A DNA stretch of 64,000 nt, taken from the NCBI GenBank assembly GCA_965207165.1, contig OZ242265.1, positions 186,001 through 250,000 on the forward strand. The letters run 5' to 3'. Position 1 is the stretch's first letter. The number at the start of each line of letters is the position of its first letter. Origin of the DNA: JAAXHV01 sp965207165 (GTDB lineage Bacteria > Pseudomonadota > Gammaproteobacteria > Eutrophobiales > Eutrophobiaceae). The position numbers and the translations under genes were made by a program. The notes below the pieces were generated by a model. The model was not told where the DNA came from. It was given only the letters and a program-made list of their open reading frames with translations, and made no database searches. Shown here piece by piece: positions 8,543-18,073 of the stretch.

Positions 8543-9205
8543 TCATTGTACGGTCTCGCGCCGGATGGTTGCCTTGTTGATCACCAGTTCCTCGGTCGTT
8601 TGACCGCTGTTGCTGCCGCGTTCCTCAAGGGCTTTCAGTGTCTCCGTGCCGTCGACAAGTTCTCCGAAGATCGTGTGCTTGCCGTCGAGGTATTGCGTGG
8701 GAACAAAGGTGATAAAGAACTGGCTCCCGTCCGTGCCGGGCCCGGCATTGGCCATGCTCAACAGGCCGGGGCGGTCATGGGACAGCCCCGCGGGGAACTC
8801 GCCCTCGTAACGGTAACCGGGGCCGCCCCGGCCGGTGCCCGTGGGGTCGCCGCCCTGGGCCATGAAACCGGGGATGACCCGGTGGAACACCACCTCGTCA
8901 TAGAAACCCAGTTCGGTGAGGTAAATGGTGCTGCTTGCATGCATGGGAGTTTGTTCATGGAACAGCAGGAAGCTCATGTTTCCCAGGTTGGTTTCCATGT
9001 CCCAGTAGTATTTCTCTCCCGCTTTGAAGTCCATGACTTCAGGGATACTGAGTTGCTGTTTCCAGTCCGGGTTGGACTTGTCGACAGGTGCGGCGGCCTC
9101 GGGCAGGACTGCTTCATCATTCGTGTCCTGCATGGCGCGGTCACAGGCTGTCAAAACACCGGGAGTCAAGAATAAAAGCCATAATTTGTGTGCTTTAAGC
9201 ATCAT
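8543..9205 (-). CDS. Peptidyl-prolyl cis-trans isomerase, cyclophilin type, predicted lipoprotein
   Basis: Residues 1-21 form a lipoprotein signal ending in the lipobox LTAC (Cys21), followed by an acidic linker and a cyclophilin domain from about residue 65. The domain has VVFHRVIPGFMAQGGDPTG and GSQFFITF, which contain the conserved Arg, Gln and Phe residues of the proline-isomerase active site. It should be anchored in the envelope and help fold exported proteins. Its ATG overlaps the mnmA stop (ATGA, 9202-9205), and its ribosome-binding site GAGG sits inside the end of mnmA, so translation of the two is coupled. That a lipoprotein foldase rides behind a tRNA-modification gene is probably just genome compaction. 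Confidence 0.92.
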   Translation of the reverse strand: MMLKAHKLWLLFLTPGVLTACDRAMQDTNDEAVLPEAAAPVDKSNPDWKQQLSIPEVMDFKAGEKYYWDMETNLGNMSFLLFHEQTPMHASSTIYLTELGFYDEVVFHRVIPGFMAQGGDPTGTGRGGPGYRYEGEFPAGLSHDRPGLLSMANAGPGTDGSQFFITFVPTQYLDGKHTIFGELVDGTETLKALEERGSNSGQTTEELVINKATIRRETVQ

Positions 9206-10350
9206 ATTTCCTCTTCTTTATCGGTTTGGGTATCTGAATCGAGTGTTACCTGCTCAGGATACGCGTTAAGCGTTGTTTCGATAACGCCGCCGCCCAGGCA
9301 CAGGTTGCGGTCGTAGAAGACCGCGTACTGGCCCGGGGTGACGGCTCTTTGCGGGCGCATGAAATTCACTCTGACCCGGTCACCGTCGGCAAGCGCAATT
9401 GTACAGGGTTGATCGCTCTGGCGGTAGCGTGTTTTTACGCTGCATTCAAGGGGGAGGTCCGGGGCGCCTGCTATCCAGTGCAGGTTTGAGGCAACCAGGC
9501 CGGCGCTGAACAGGGCCGGATGGTCATGACCCTGGGCCACCGTGAGCACATTATCGCCGACCTCCTTGGCCACCACGTACCAGGGCTTTTCCGGGTAGCC
9601 TTTGACCCCGCCGATACCCAGTCCCCGGCGTTGGCCCAGGGTATAGAAGTGGACCCCGGCGTGTTCACCTATGTCACTGCCTTCAGTGGTGCGGATGGGG
9701 CCGGTACGGACCGGGAGATAGTGGCTGAGAAAGTCGCGGAACGGGCGTTCTCCGATAAAACAGATCCCGGTGCTGTCCTTTTTGTCATGGGTGGCCAGCC
9801 CGTGTTTTTTTGCCCTGGCGCGCACCTCGGGTTTTTTCAGGGCGCCCAGCGGGAACAGGCTTTGCCCCAGTTGTTCCTGGGTCAGCCGGCACAGGAAATA
9901 ACTCTGGTCCTTGTTCAGGTCGGCGCCCTTGTACAACAGGTGTCTGCCTTCATGCATGCGGATGTCCGCATAATGTCCCGTGGCGATCCTGGCGGCATCC
10001 AGGGATGCTGCATGGTCGAGAAACGCGCGGAACTTTATCTCCTGGTTGCACAGGATGTCCGGGTTGGGGGTGCGTCCGCGGCTGTATTCGTCCAGGAACT
10101 GCCGGAACACCTTGTGCCAGTAGGCCTGCGACAGGTCGACGGTATTCAGCCTGATCCCGAGTTTTTCGCATACCGCCAGGGCATCTTCCACGTCGGCTTC
10201 CCAGATACAGGCGCCCGCTTCATCGCTTTCATCCCAGTTCTTCATAAACAGGGCTTCCACCTCGTAACCCTGTTCCAGCAGTAATATCGCAGCCACCGAC
10301 GAGTCAACTCCCCCGGATACGCCGACGATGATTTTTTCAGAATGAGCCAT
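9202..10350 (-). CDS. mnmA: tRNA-specific 2-thiouridylase MnmA
   Basis: This 382-residue enzyme puts the sulfur on U34 of Lys, Glu and Gln tRNAs. It has the PP-loop SGGVDSS (residues 12-18) for ATP, and the two catalytic cysteines at Cys101 (NPDILCNQEIKF) and Cys196 (DSTGICFIGERPF), very close in position to Cys102/Cys199 of the E. coli enzyme. The C-terminal barrel with YTLGQRRGLGIGG and QYAVFYDRNLCLGGG is complete; a short acidic tail (DKEEEI) ends the chain. Start ATG at 10350 is the only sensible one. The cyclophilin gene follows with a 4-bp overlap. Confidence 0.97.
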   Translation of the reverse strand: MAHSEKIIVGVSGGVDSSVAAILLLEQGYEVEALFMKNWDESDEAGACIWEADVEDALAVCEKLGIRLNTVDLSQAYWHKVFRQFLDEYSRGRTPNPDILCNQEIKFRAFLDHAASLDAARIATGHYADIRMHEGRHLLYKGADLNKDQSYFLCRLTQEQLGQSLFPLGALKKPEVRARAKKHGLATHDKKDSTGICFIGERPFRDFLSHYLPVRTGPIRTTEGSDIGEHAGVHFYTLGQRRGLGIGGVKGYPEKPWYVVAKEVGDNVLTVAQGHDHPALFSAGLVASNLHWIAGAPDLPLECSVKTRYRQSDQPCTIALADGDRVRVNFMRPQRAVTPGQYAVFYDRNLCLGGGVIETTLNAYPEQVTLDSDTQTDKEEEI

Positions 10351-10363
10351 AGTGGAAATATTA

Positions 10364-10437
10364 AGCCACAGGGGACACAGAGATCACGGATTACAAAGAT
10401 ACTAGATTAACTCTGCGTTCCCTGTGTGCTCTGTGGT
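10364..10437. repeat. Imperfect inverted repeat of the CCACAGAGGACACAGAG family
   Basis: Left arm CCACAGGGGACACAGAG (10366-10382) is mirrored imperfectly by a right arm ending in GTGTGCTCTGTGG (10411-10436), filling nearly all of the gap between yhdP and mnmA. A second copy with the same arms lies at 33451-33575. This sort of CACAGAG/CTCTGTG element is dispersed in many proteobacterial genomes; no transposase is present here. Confidence 0.75.
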
Positions 10438-10439
10438 CG

Positions 10440-13400
10440 TCAGGGGTGTGCCGGTTGCGGCGCGGGACGGGCGCTTACCTGCTTGTCCTCGGCTGGGTCT
10501 TTCACTTTTTCTATTTTCGGGTTGTGCCAGTTGCCGGTAATCGTGTACTGGTAGCGCAGCATTTTGTCGATATTGTCGTTAATCGACTCGAACATGTTGC
10601 CGGCCAGGTACAGCACCGCGCCGACACCGATGCCGACCGGTCCCAACAGGGCGCTGGCCAGGGGCAGGTTGTCGGCAATCTGGGGGGTAACGGTTACCAG
10701 TTGGTCGTAATCCTGGTCGCTCAGCCCGGTCCTGCCGCTGATCAGCACGTCGGCGCTGGGCCCGGTCAGGTGCAGGTCGTTGGTATAGGCGTTACCACTG
10801 GCGATATTGAAGTTTCCGGTAATCTTGTCGAACGCCAGGCCCTTGCCGAACAGGTCGGTAAAGTCCAGCGTCAAGCGCCTCGGCAGGGTCTGGATACTCA
10901 GTAACCCGAACAGTCTCCCTGCCGCCGGTGAAACCTCCAGGAGCTGCCCCTTCTTTACCCTTATTTCGAAGGTGCCCGCCAGTTTGTCCAGCGAGAATTC
11001 CCCCGGCGACCCGTCCCAGCCGGCGTCGATGGAAATTCTTGTTTTGCCGGCTTTTATGGCGGCCGCGTCATAGCCGAAGGTTTCCAGCATCTTGTGGAGC
11101 TTGTCGGCTTTCAGGTCGATGCTGAAGTTTGACCTGTTCCTGTTGAAGGGTTTTTCCCAGATACCGGCCCCGGTAATGGTCATTTCCGGCTTCTCAAACC
11201 GGATTTCTTCAAATGACAGCCCGTTGGCGCTGGGCGAGGCCGTGACCTGCATGCTGCCGAGCCGGTAATCCCCGTAGGTCAGGTCGGCTATTTCAGCGCG
11301 CAGAGGAGGCAGGGTGCCCGGGTCCGCCTTGCCGGCGGCTTCATCGTCGTCGACTTTACTGAGGACCAGTTTATCCAGGTTGACCTCAACCCTGTTTTCC
11401 GTGGAGCGAACCCGCGGCAGAAAGAATTCTCCCTCCAGGGTTTCTCCCTGTACGGCAACGCGCCAGTCGCCCTTGACCCTGCTCGCCTGCAGGCTGGTGT
11501 CCGGGAACGACCGGCTGAAGATTTCCAAGCGGCCGGTTTCAAGGTCTATGTTGAAATCTGCCGAGCCCAGGAAACCGGCACTACCTCTCTGCCTGGCGCC
11601 GGCAGAGACAGGCTCTGCGGCCGCAGACGGGGGGGCGCTCCCCTGTCCCGGAGTGAACGGGGCGAACGTATCACGCCATTCACCCACCAGTAGTTTATCC
11701 ATGTAACCCGTCACGTTCACCCCTGGCCCTGCAGGCCTGGTCAGCAGGGCGCTGCCGAGGAAGATGTCCAGTTGCTCAAGCGCCTTATCCTGCCCGGGAT
11801 GAAGCTTTGCGTAGAAGCCTCCCTCGTATTTCATCTCGGTCGGTGTTGTATCCAGCAGGGTTTTACTGACGGTCAGGACTCTCCTGTCGTAGGTCGATTT
11901 CCAGAGCGGTCTGGGCAGGTTCAACGCCAGCCCGTACAAATCCGATGAAATGACAAGCTTCTGGTCCAGTCCCTCGGGGGACTGTTCAAAGCTGAACCGG
12001 GCCTGCCAGTCAGTCTCACCGGACATCCTCTTTCCCAGTCCTGCCGCAAAACCTGCCGCGCCGGGGAAACGCTGCGCGATTTGTTTGATAATGAACTCGT
12101 CGGTTGAATGCCCTGTTATGGTGAAAGCAGGGGGCTTGTGGGGGCTGTTTTTGGAGCCGGTCATGCCCAGGGTTACCGGCTGGCCCGCAAACAGGGCGGC
12201 CAGGTCACGTCCGAAAACGGAATCCCGGGTAAAACTTACCGCGCCGTTGACCTGTTCAAGCTCCACGTTACTGTCTCCCGAGACCAGCCTCGCCTGCTCG
12301 AGGTTGAGCTTTCCCGCCATGGTCATTTGCAGTTGCGGCGCCCTGATCGGGATAACCATGTCCAGGTCCATGTCAAAGTTGCCTGCTACAAGTGACTGGT
12401 TGGCGTATTTGAGTATCTTGTCCCCGGCCAGCGGGCTTTGCGAGATAAATATCTCCAGGTCCTTTTCCACCCCCTTCACGTTTCCATCGAGATCCACGAT
12501 CTTCGGCCGTTTGGTCAGGTCATGGATGACGCCGGCAGCGCTGGTGATTTGCGCGTCGAATACGCTGCCGCGCAGGATATTTGCCGTCATTACTTCGTTG
12601 TCAAACAGGATCTCGGCGTCAACATTATCGACAATGGGCCAGTGAGGGGAATACTCGACAATGCACCGGGACAGGTTTACCACACCCCGCAACTGGCCGT
12701 TATTGTTCCTGAACGGGTACTCATGGGCATAACCGCGCAACACGGCGATGGCTGAATCCGCGTATCCCGCGTGCAGGGCTCGCTCCATCCACTCCCTGAT
12801 CCTGAATTTTGGCGTGTACGGCATATAGCGGTACATATTTTCCAACCGCTTGCTGCGCAGTTCGGCAACGAGGTCCAGGTAGGGCGACGGCTGTGCCTCG
12901 TCCAGTTCGAAGCCTCCCCTGAGCGCCAGGGACATGTCATCGTTTTCCATGTAAAAATTGTCCGTACGCAGTTCCCATCCGGGTATCGTCCGCGCCCAGG
13001 ACAGCGTACCGTCGATGCGGTCAAAGCGGAGCTGGTTGCTGTACATCTCCGGTATGTCGAACCGGCCGCCGGTCCCCTCCAGGGTCAGGTGAGCCGCAAT
13101 GCTCGAGCCGCGCAACCGGCCTGACAGGTTGCCGGCTCCGGGACGATCCGGGCCCAGGTCGGCGTCCAGCTTCCTGAATTCAAAATCGTATGACAGCGGC
13201 GCCGTGCTGTCGGGATGTCCGTCATAAACAACCAGGCCGTCGAGCAACTCGGCGCGGATTGACGCCCTGTCAAGCAGTTTGCGGGCCGGGCCGGGAATGA
13301 ATTCCATGCCCGCCGCAAGCGGCATGAGGTCGGCCAGGTCCAGGTAATCAAAACCCAGTGCAAAACGCTGCCCCGGCTTCACCGGCACGACAAACTCAAG

Positions 13401-14387
13401 GTTTGTGGCCGGCCATGCGCCGTTTTCCGTTTCCAGGCGTTCCAGGTTCAGGGATAAATGCCAGTCCTTGCCCGGCAGTTTTTCACCCCTGAAGCGTCCT
13501 GATACTTCTGCAACGTTGAGGGTCTCAGCAGCGGATAACACGACGAAATCACGGTATGTTACGTGTCCCTGCAGTCCGACCGGTTTTGCCTTGTCCCAGG
13601 TGCTCCAGAGTTCCAGGTCCGCACTGCCCCCGGCAGGCGTGATCTGCCGCGGCCGGTATTCCCGGTACCAGCTGTCCGGGTTGACCTGCGTGGCTGCTGC
13701 GTAGATTTCCCCGGACCAGTCAGATGTCCAGATTGCGCCGGTCGCGTCCAGGGCAAAGCGCATGTTCTCACCGTATTTCCCCGGCAGCATGAGTTCTCCC
13801 GTTACCTGGGACCTGGCGCCGTCGGTCTGGATAGCCAGCCTGACGCCCGTGAGATGGATGGGGTCCTGGCCGAGTTTATGATCGACCCAGATGATAGCGG
13901 TGTCCTGAACCTCTATCCGGTCCTGTCCGAACAGCCATTCGGCGAATTCATTTTGCTGTCCGCCATGCGCGTCGCCGATTCCCTCGACCAGCAGCGCGCC
14001 GTCGGCCAGGCGCGAGACAGACACCTGCAGGCCTGAAATGACGATACGCCGCGGCACCGGTTGCAGCTTCCACAATGACATCAGGGGAGAGATTTCCACC
14101 GTTGCGGTATCGAAACTGATGATGTTTTCGGTGCCGTCCCGGTTGCGCAGGTGGACGCCGCGCAGCGACAGGCTGGGGATCCACCCCTGCCACTCGGCGC
14201 TGATGGAATCAACGATAACGCTGTTTTCCATTTCCTCTGTGGCCCAGGTCTCGACCGCGCCCTTGTAGCGGCCGATGTCGGGCAGGGCCAGGCGGATGCC
14301 GGTAATTGCTACTGCCGCCAGCAGGACTAACGCGGCGATGAGGTAAAGAATAGCGTGATAAAGCCGCTCGTTGATTCTACCTGGCAT
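10440..14387 (-). CDS. yhdP: YhdP family protein (AsmA-like, envelope lipid homeostasis)
   Basis: The 1315-residue protein has one N-terminal membrane segment (about residues 14-34) followed by a huge periplasmic region of repeating beta-rich blocks, the DUF3971/AsmA-like architecture of YhdP. Its start (LPDIGRYKGAVETWA, then SAEWQGWIPSLSLRGVHL) and its end (GLSDQDYDQLVTVTPQIADN, then GVGAVLYLAGNMFE) match that family well. In E. coli, YhdP is one of the AsmA-like bridge proteins that move phospholipids between inner and outer membranes; this role is transferred by homology. It lies 11 bp after ribonuclease G on the same strand, the same order as rng-yhdP in E. coli, which supports the call. 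The proline/alanine tail PARPAPQPAHP is poorly conserved material. Confidence 0.93.
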   Translation of the reverse strand: MPGRINERLYHAILYLIAALVLLAAVAITGIRLALPDIGRYKGAVETWATEEMENSVIVDSISAEWQGWIPSLSLRGVHLRNRDGTENIISFDTATVEISPLMSLWKLQPVPRRIVISGLQVSVSRLADGALLVEGIGDAHGGQQNEFAEWLFGQDRIEVQDTAIIWVDHKLGQDPIHLTGVRLAIQTDGARSQVTGELMLPGKYGENMRFALDATGAIWTSDWSGEIYAAATQVNPDSWYREYRPRQITPAGGSADLELWSTWDKAKPVGLQGHVTYRDFVVLSAAETLNVAEVSGRFRGEKLPGKDWHLSLNLERLETENGAWPATNLEFVVPVKPGQRFALGFDYLDLADLMPLAAGMEFIPGPARKLLDRASIRAELLDGLVVYDGHPDSTAPLSYDFEFRKLDADLGPDRPGAGNLSGRLRGSSIAAHLTLEGTGGRFDIPEMYSNQLRFDRIDGTLSWARTIPGWELRTDNFYMENDDMSLALRGGFELDEAQPSPYLDLVAELRSKRLENMYRYMPYTPKFRIREWMERALHAGYADSAIAVLRGYAHEYPFRNNNGQLRGVVNLSRCIVEYSPHWPIVDNVDAEILFDNEVMTANILRGSVFDAQITSAAGVIHDLTKRPKIVDLDGNVKGVEKDLEIFISQSPLAGDKILKYANQSLVAGNFDMDLDMVIPIRAPQLQMTMAGKLNLEQARLVSGDSNVELEQVNGAVSFTRDSVFGRDLAALFAGQPVTLGMTGSKNSPHKPPAFTITGHSTDEFIIKQIAQRFPGAAGFAAGLGKRMSGETDWQARFSFEQSPEGLDQKLVISSDLYGLALNLPRPLWKSTYDRRVLTVSKTLLDTTPTEMKYEGGFYAKLHPGQDKALEQLDIFLGSALLTRPAGPGVNVTGYMDKLLVGEWRDTFAPFTPGQGSAPPSAAAEPVSAGARQRGSAGFLGSADFNIDLETGRLEIFSRSFPDTSLQASRVKGDWRVAVQGETLEGEFFLPRVRSTENRVEVNLDKLVLSKVDDDEAAGKADPGTLPPLRAEIADLTYGDYRLGSMQVTASPSANGLSFEEIRFEKPEMTITGAGIWEKPFNRNRSNFSIDLKADKLHKMLETFGYDAAAIKAGKTRISIDAGWDGSPGEFSLDKLAGTFEIRVKKGQLLEVSPAAGRLFGLLSIQTLPRRLTLDFTDLFGKGLAFDKITGNFNIASGNAYTNDLHLTGPSADVLISGRTGLSDQDYDQLVTVTPQIADNLPLASALLGPVGIGVGAVLYLAGNMFESINDNIDKMLRYQYTITGNWHNPKIEKVKDPAEDKQVSARPAPQPAHP

Positions 14388-14398
14388 TGAAATGACGC

Positions 14399-15940
14399 CT
14401 ACAACAACACGATGTCATATTGTTCCCTGATGTAAAGTGGTTCAACCTGAAAGGTAATGGGCCTGCCGATAAATTCTTCCAGTTCCGCGATGCTGGCGGA
14501 CTCTTCGTCCATCAGCATGTCGACGATGGTCTGCGCAGCGATCACCAGCAGCTTGCTACCGTCAAATTGCCGGACCTCGCGCAGGATTTCCCGGAATATT
14601 TCGTAGCACACGGTTTCCGGGGTTTTCATGGATCCCTTACCGTTACATGTTGGACAAGGCTCGCACAGGATTTGTTCAAGACTTTCCCGGGTTCTCTTGC
14701 GCGTGAGTTGCACCAGCCCCAGTGACGTGAATTCACTGAGGGTGACTTTGGAATGATCTTTTTCGACGCGTTTCTCCAGTGTGCGGAGTACCTGGCGGGC
14801 ATGTTCCGGTTCCTGCATGTCGATGAAGTCTATGATAATGATCCCGCCGAGGTTACGCAGGCGTAACTGCTTGGCTATGGCGTGGGCGGCTTCCAGGTTG
14901 GTCTTGTAAATGGTTTCTTCCAGGTTTCTGTGCCCCACGAACGCGCCGGTATTGACATCGATGGTCGTCATCGCCTCGGTCTGGTCGATGACCAGGTGAC
15001 CGCCGGATTTCAACTGGACCTTGTGGTCCAGTGATTTCTGCAGTTCATCCTCGATGGAATACAAATCCAGTATGGGGCGTTCGCCGGAGTAGTATTCGAC
15101 CCTGCCCAGGAAATCCGGGATGAAATGTTTACTGAACTCCATGACCCGCTTGTAGGTTTCCTTGGAGTCAATGCGTATCTTTTCAACTTCGCCGTGGGTC
15201 AAATCGCGCATGGTGCGTATGGCGAGAGGCAGGTCTTCGTGGATCAATGCAGGCGCATAAGTGTTTTTTGCGCGGATGGATATCGATCCCCAGAGTTTCA
15301 GCAGGAAGTCCAAATCCCGGTACAGATCCTCCTCGTCCACCCCCTCGGCAGCAGTCCTTACTATGAACCCCCCCTTGGGCGTTTCCGGCTTGATGGTATG
15401 CAGCACGGCAGCGCCGCCGCCGGCGCCAAGCGCCAATGACTGGTCGCCGTACTGGTACTGGGAGATTACCTGGCGCAGGCGTTCCCGTTCCGCTTCATCC
15501 TCTATCCTCTGCGACACGCCGATGATGGTATGGTTGGGGATGAATACCAGGTAGCGCGACGGGATGGAAATACGGGTGGTGAGGCGGGCGCCCTTGGCGC
15601 CGATGGGGTCTTTTACCACCTGCACCAGTAACTCCTGGCCCTCGGTTAACAACGTGTCGATTGAACTTTGCGCAAGCGCGCCGGCAACGGACTCGGATTC
15701 CAGTTCCTCGACGGTTTCGGCCAGGTCCGACACGTGTAAAAAGCCGGTGCGTTCAAGGCCGATATCGATGAATGCGGACTGCATGCCCGGCAATACCCGG
15801 TATACGCGCCCCTTGATTATGTTGCCCACCAGGCCGCGTTTGCGCGTTCGTTCAATGTGCACGTCCTGCAACACGCCGTTTTCAACCACGGCCACACGCG
15901 TTTCATGGGGACTGACGTTAATGAGTATCTCTTCACTCAT
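14399..15940 (-). CDS. rng: Ribonuclease G
   Basis: This 513-residue enzyme belongs to the RNase E/G family and matures 16S rRNA 5' ends and some mRNAs. It begins with MSEEILINVSPHETRVAV, then the S1 RNA-binding part (GNIIKGRVYRVLPGMQSAFI), the catalytic metal site in GGIIIIDFIDM and the zinc-link cysteines in CEPCPTCNGKG. The absence of the long disordered C-terminal scaffold separates it from RNase E. The frame also allows a GTG three codons upstream (15949), but the ATG at 15940 aligns with the family start. It is followed 11 bp later by yhdP. The maf and mreBCD genes that often precede rng are not here: the gene upstream faces away. Confidence 0.95.
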   Translation of the reverse strand: MSEEILINVSPHETRVAVVENGVLQDVHIERTRKRGLVGNIIKGRVYRVLPGMQSAFIDIGLERTGFLHVSDLAETVEELESESVAGALAQSSIDTLLTEGQELLVQVVKDPIGAKGARLTTRISIPSRYLVFIPNHTIIGVSQRIEDEAERERLRQVISQYQYGDQSLALGAGGGAAVLHTIKPETPKGGFIVRTAAEGVDEEDLYRDLDFLLKLWGSISIRAKNTYAPALIHEDLPLAIRTMRDLTHGEVEKIRIDSKETYKRVMEFSKHFIPDFLGRVEYYSGERPILDLYSIEDELQKSLDHKVQLKSGGHLVIDQTEAMTTIDVNTGAFVGHRNLEETIYKTNLEAAHAIAKQLRLRNLGGIIIIDFIDMQEPEHARQVLRTLEKRVEKDHSKVTLSEFTSLGLVQLTRKRTRESLEQILCEPCPTCNGKGSMKTPETVCYEIFREILREVRQFDGSKLLVIAAQTIVDMLMDEESASIAELEEFIGRPITFQVEPLYIREQYDIVLL

Positions 15941-16057
15941 CGGCTTCACTACACATCCGGATTAAGATGGAATTTACTATAACATATTGGCAGGTTTATT
16001 GTTTTCGATATTCGCATGGATACGTTATACTGTGCTTTTGAGACCGTGGAGCAGAAC

Positions 16058-16963
16058 ATGAATTTCAGGTTTTACCGTTATCTGTTGATTCTCCTCGCCG
16101 GCGTGATTTCCTTCGGCGTTCCGGCCCAGGAAGACAGGTTTGCCGGGGTGGAGATCAAGACCGAGCAGGTTACGCCCGGTATCTACATGCTGGTGGGTGC
16201 AGGAGGCAATATCGGGGTATCCGCAGGAGAAGACGGCGTATTCATGATCGACGACCAGTTTGCGCCCCTGACCGACAAAATCACGGCTGCAATTGCCGCC
16301 TTGTCGGACCAACCCATCAGGTTCCTGATCAATACTCACTGGCATGGCGATCACTCCGGCGGCAACGAGAACCTGGGCAATCAGGGAGTGCTGATCGTGG
16401 CCCATGACAACGTCTACGCGCGCATGTCCACGGATACGGAGATCGGCGCGTTCAACCAGGTGGTGCCGGCGGCTCCGAAAGCCGCATTGCCGGTCATTAC
16501 CTTTAACGATAACGTGACCTTCCGCCTGAACGGCGAAGAGATACGGGCCGTGCATTACCGCAATTCCCATACCGACGGTGACAGCGTTATCCAGTTCGTA
16601 AATGCCAACGTGGTCCATACCGGTGATATCTGGTTCAACGGCTACTACCCGTTTATCGACGTATCGAGCGGCGGCTCCATTGACGGCGTGATCAGCAGCA
16701 TCGGGAAACTGATTGACCTGGCCGATGACAACACCCGGATCATTCCGGGGCACGGGCCGCTCGGCGACAAACAGGGACTGCGGGGTTACCTGGAAATGCT
16801 GGAAACGGTACGGGACAGAATGAACAAACTTATTGCTGAAGGGAAATCACTGGAACAGATCATCGAACTCAGGCCCAATGCAGATTATGACGACGCCATG
16901 GGCACAGGGTTTATCAACCCGGAAAAATTCCTGGAAATTCTCTACAGCGACCTGAAACGATAA
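16058..16963 (+). CDS. Exported metallo-beta-lactamase-fold hydrolase
   Basis: After a signal peptide (MNFRFYRYLLILLAGVISFG, cleavage near VPAQ) comes a metallo-beta-lactamase fold with the zinc motif HWHGDHSGG, a later histidine in SHTDGDS, the aspartate in VVHTGDIWFNG and a final histidine in IIPGHGPLG. All the metal ligands of the superfamily are present, so it should be an active periplasmic zinc hydrolase. I chose the ATG at 16058, which has GGAG just upstream and starts directly with the signal peptide, rather than the 14-residue longer frame from 16016. The family covers lactamases, lactonases, thioesterases and others; the substrate cannot be read from sequence, and antibiotic resistance should not be assumed. 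It may lead the following operon (27-bp gap). Confidence 0.9.
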   Translation: MNFRFYRYLLILLAGVISFGVPAQEDRFAGVEIKTEQVTPGIYMLVGAGGNIGVSAGEDGVFMIDDQFAPLTDKITAAIAALSDQPIRFLINTHWHGDHSGGNENLGNQGVLIVAHDNVYARMSTDTEIGAFNQVVPAAPKAALPVITFNDNVTFRLNGEEIRAVHYRNSHTDGDSVIQFVNANVVHTGDIWFNGYYPFIDVSSGGSIDGVISSIGKLIDLADDNTRIIPGHGPLGDKQGLRGYLEMLETVRDRMNKLIAEGKSLEQIIELRPNADYDDAMGTGFINPEKFLEILYSDLKR

Positions 16964-16990
16964 ATACACGCGGTATTTCTTAAATAATCC

Positions 16991-18073
16991 ATGTCAGTAG
17001 CTAATATCAACCTCGCATCCACGGGAGTGGATGACGGCGCCCATGACTTGCGCAGGACCGGGGCTCACCCCGATTATTGGTACCCCCTGGCGCGCAGCCG
17101 GGACGTGAAGCCCGGCAAGGCCGTTGCCAGGACGTTTGCCGGTGAACCAATCGCTATTGTCAGGGCCGACTCAGGCAATGTGTTTGCGCTGGAAGACCGC
17201 TGCGCCCATCGCCAGGTGCCGTTATCAAAAGGCAGCGTTTGCGGCGATCAGGTGCACTGCAGTTATCACGGCTGGGTTTACGACCCCACGGGCCGATGCG
17301 TAAGCATTCCTTATGTGGGTAAAAGCGAAAGCATGCCCAGGGGAGTGCGTTCATATCCCTGCCGCGAAGAGTACGGGCTCATATTCGTATTTCCCGGCGA
17401 CGCCGCAAGGGCAACCGATGCCGTGTTTCCGGACGTCCCGAGCTGGCATGACCCGAAATACAAGACCCGCTACCTCGACCGCCAGGTGGGCTGCCACTAT
17501 TCTTTCCTGCATGAAAACCTGATGGATATGAACCACCAGTTCCTGCACCGCCGCATCATGTCCAGCATACGCACGGGGTTCCTGGACCTGCGCCACGGCG
17601 ATGACTGGGTTGAGGTCGATTACACCTTCTCCCGCGTGGGTAAACAACCCATAGGCGAGAAGGTCATGCTGGGCAAGCTGGGCGAGCCCACCACCGAGCG
17701 GCCCCGCGACCTGATGACCGTCAGTACCCGGTACCCCCACCAGCGCCTGAAGTTCTGGACGGCCGGCAGCGAGCATCCGGCCCTGGATTTGTGGATTACC
17801 TATGTCCCCCTGGATAAGGAACAGCGCAGCAATCATACGTTCGGCCTGATGAATATCCGCAGGCCTTCCATACCGGGCCTGATGGAGTTGTTGTGGCCGT
17901 TCGTGATCTGGTTCACCGAGGGCATTTTTACCGAAGACAGGTGGATAGTCGAACTGGAACAGGCCGCGTTCGATCAACAGGGAGGCGACTGGAACCAGGA
18001 GATATTCCCGGTACTTCTACAACTGAGGAAGATGCTGTTGCGCCAGGGAGTGCCAATACCAGTTAATGTTTGA
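16991..18073 (+). CDS. Rieske non-haem iron oxygenase, alpha-type subunit
   Basis: The 360-residue protein has an N-terminal Rieske [2Fe-2S] site, Cys71-x-His73 and Cys90-x2-His93 (CAHRQVPLS and CSYHGW), and a mononuclear iron site with Asp179, His182 and His186 in ENLMDMNHQFLHRR. This is the layout of single-component-type oxygenases such as vanillate O-demethylase, which hydroxylate or demethylate aromatic or alicyclic compounds. Such enzymes need a reductase that is not encoded nearby, so electrons must come from elsewhere in the genome. Its last 8 bp overlap the next gene, an FMN hydroxy-acid oxidase, which suggests a shared catabolic task. The substrate is unknown. Confidence 0.93.
   Translation: MSVANINLASTGVDDGAHDLRRTGAHPDYWYPLARSRDVKPGKAVARTFAGEPIAIVRADSGNVFALEDRCAHRQVPLSKGSVCGDQVHCSYHGWVYDPTGRCVSIPYVGKSESMPRGVRSYPCREEYGLIFVFPGDAARATDAVFPDVPSWHDPKYKTRYLDRQVGCHYSFLHENLMDMNHQFLHRRIMSSIRTGFLDLRHGDDWVEVDYTFSRVGKQPIGEKVMLGKLGEPTTERPRDLMTVSTRYPHQRLKFWTAGSEHPALDLWITYVPLDKEQRSNHTFGLMNIRRPSIPGLMELLWPFVIWFTEGIFTEDRWIVELEQAAFDQQGGDWNQEIFPVLLQLRKMLLRQGVPIPVNV

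Noticed and set aside
16058..16963. Calling the MBL-fold protein a beta-lactamase
   Set aside because: The zinc ligands are shared by many hydrolases; nothing in the sequence or context points to antibiotics.
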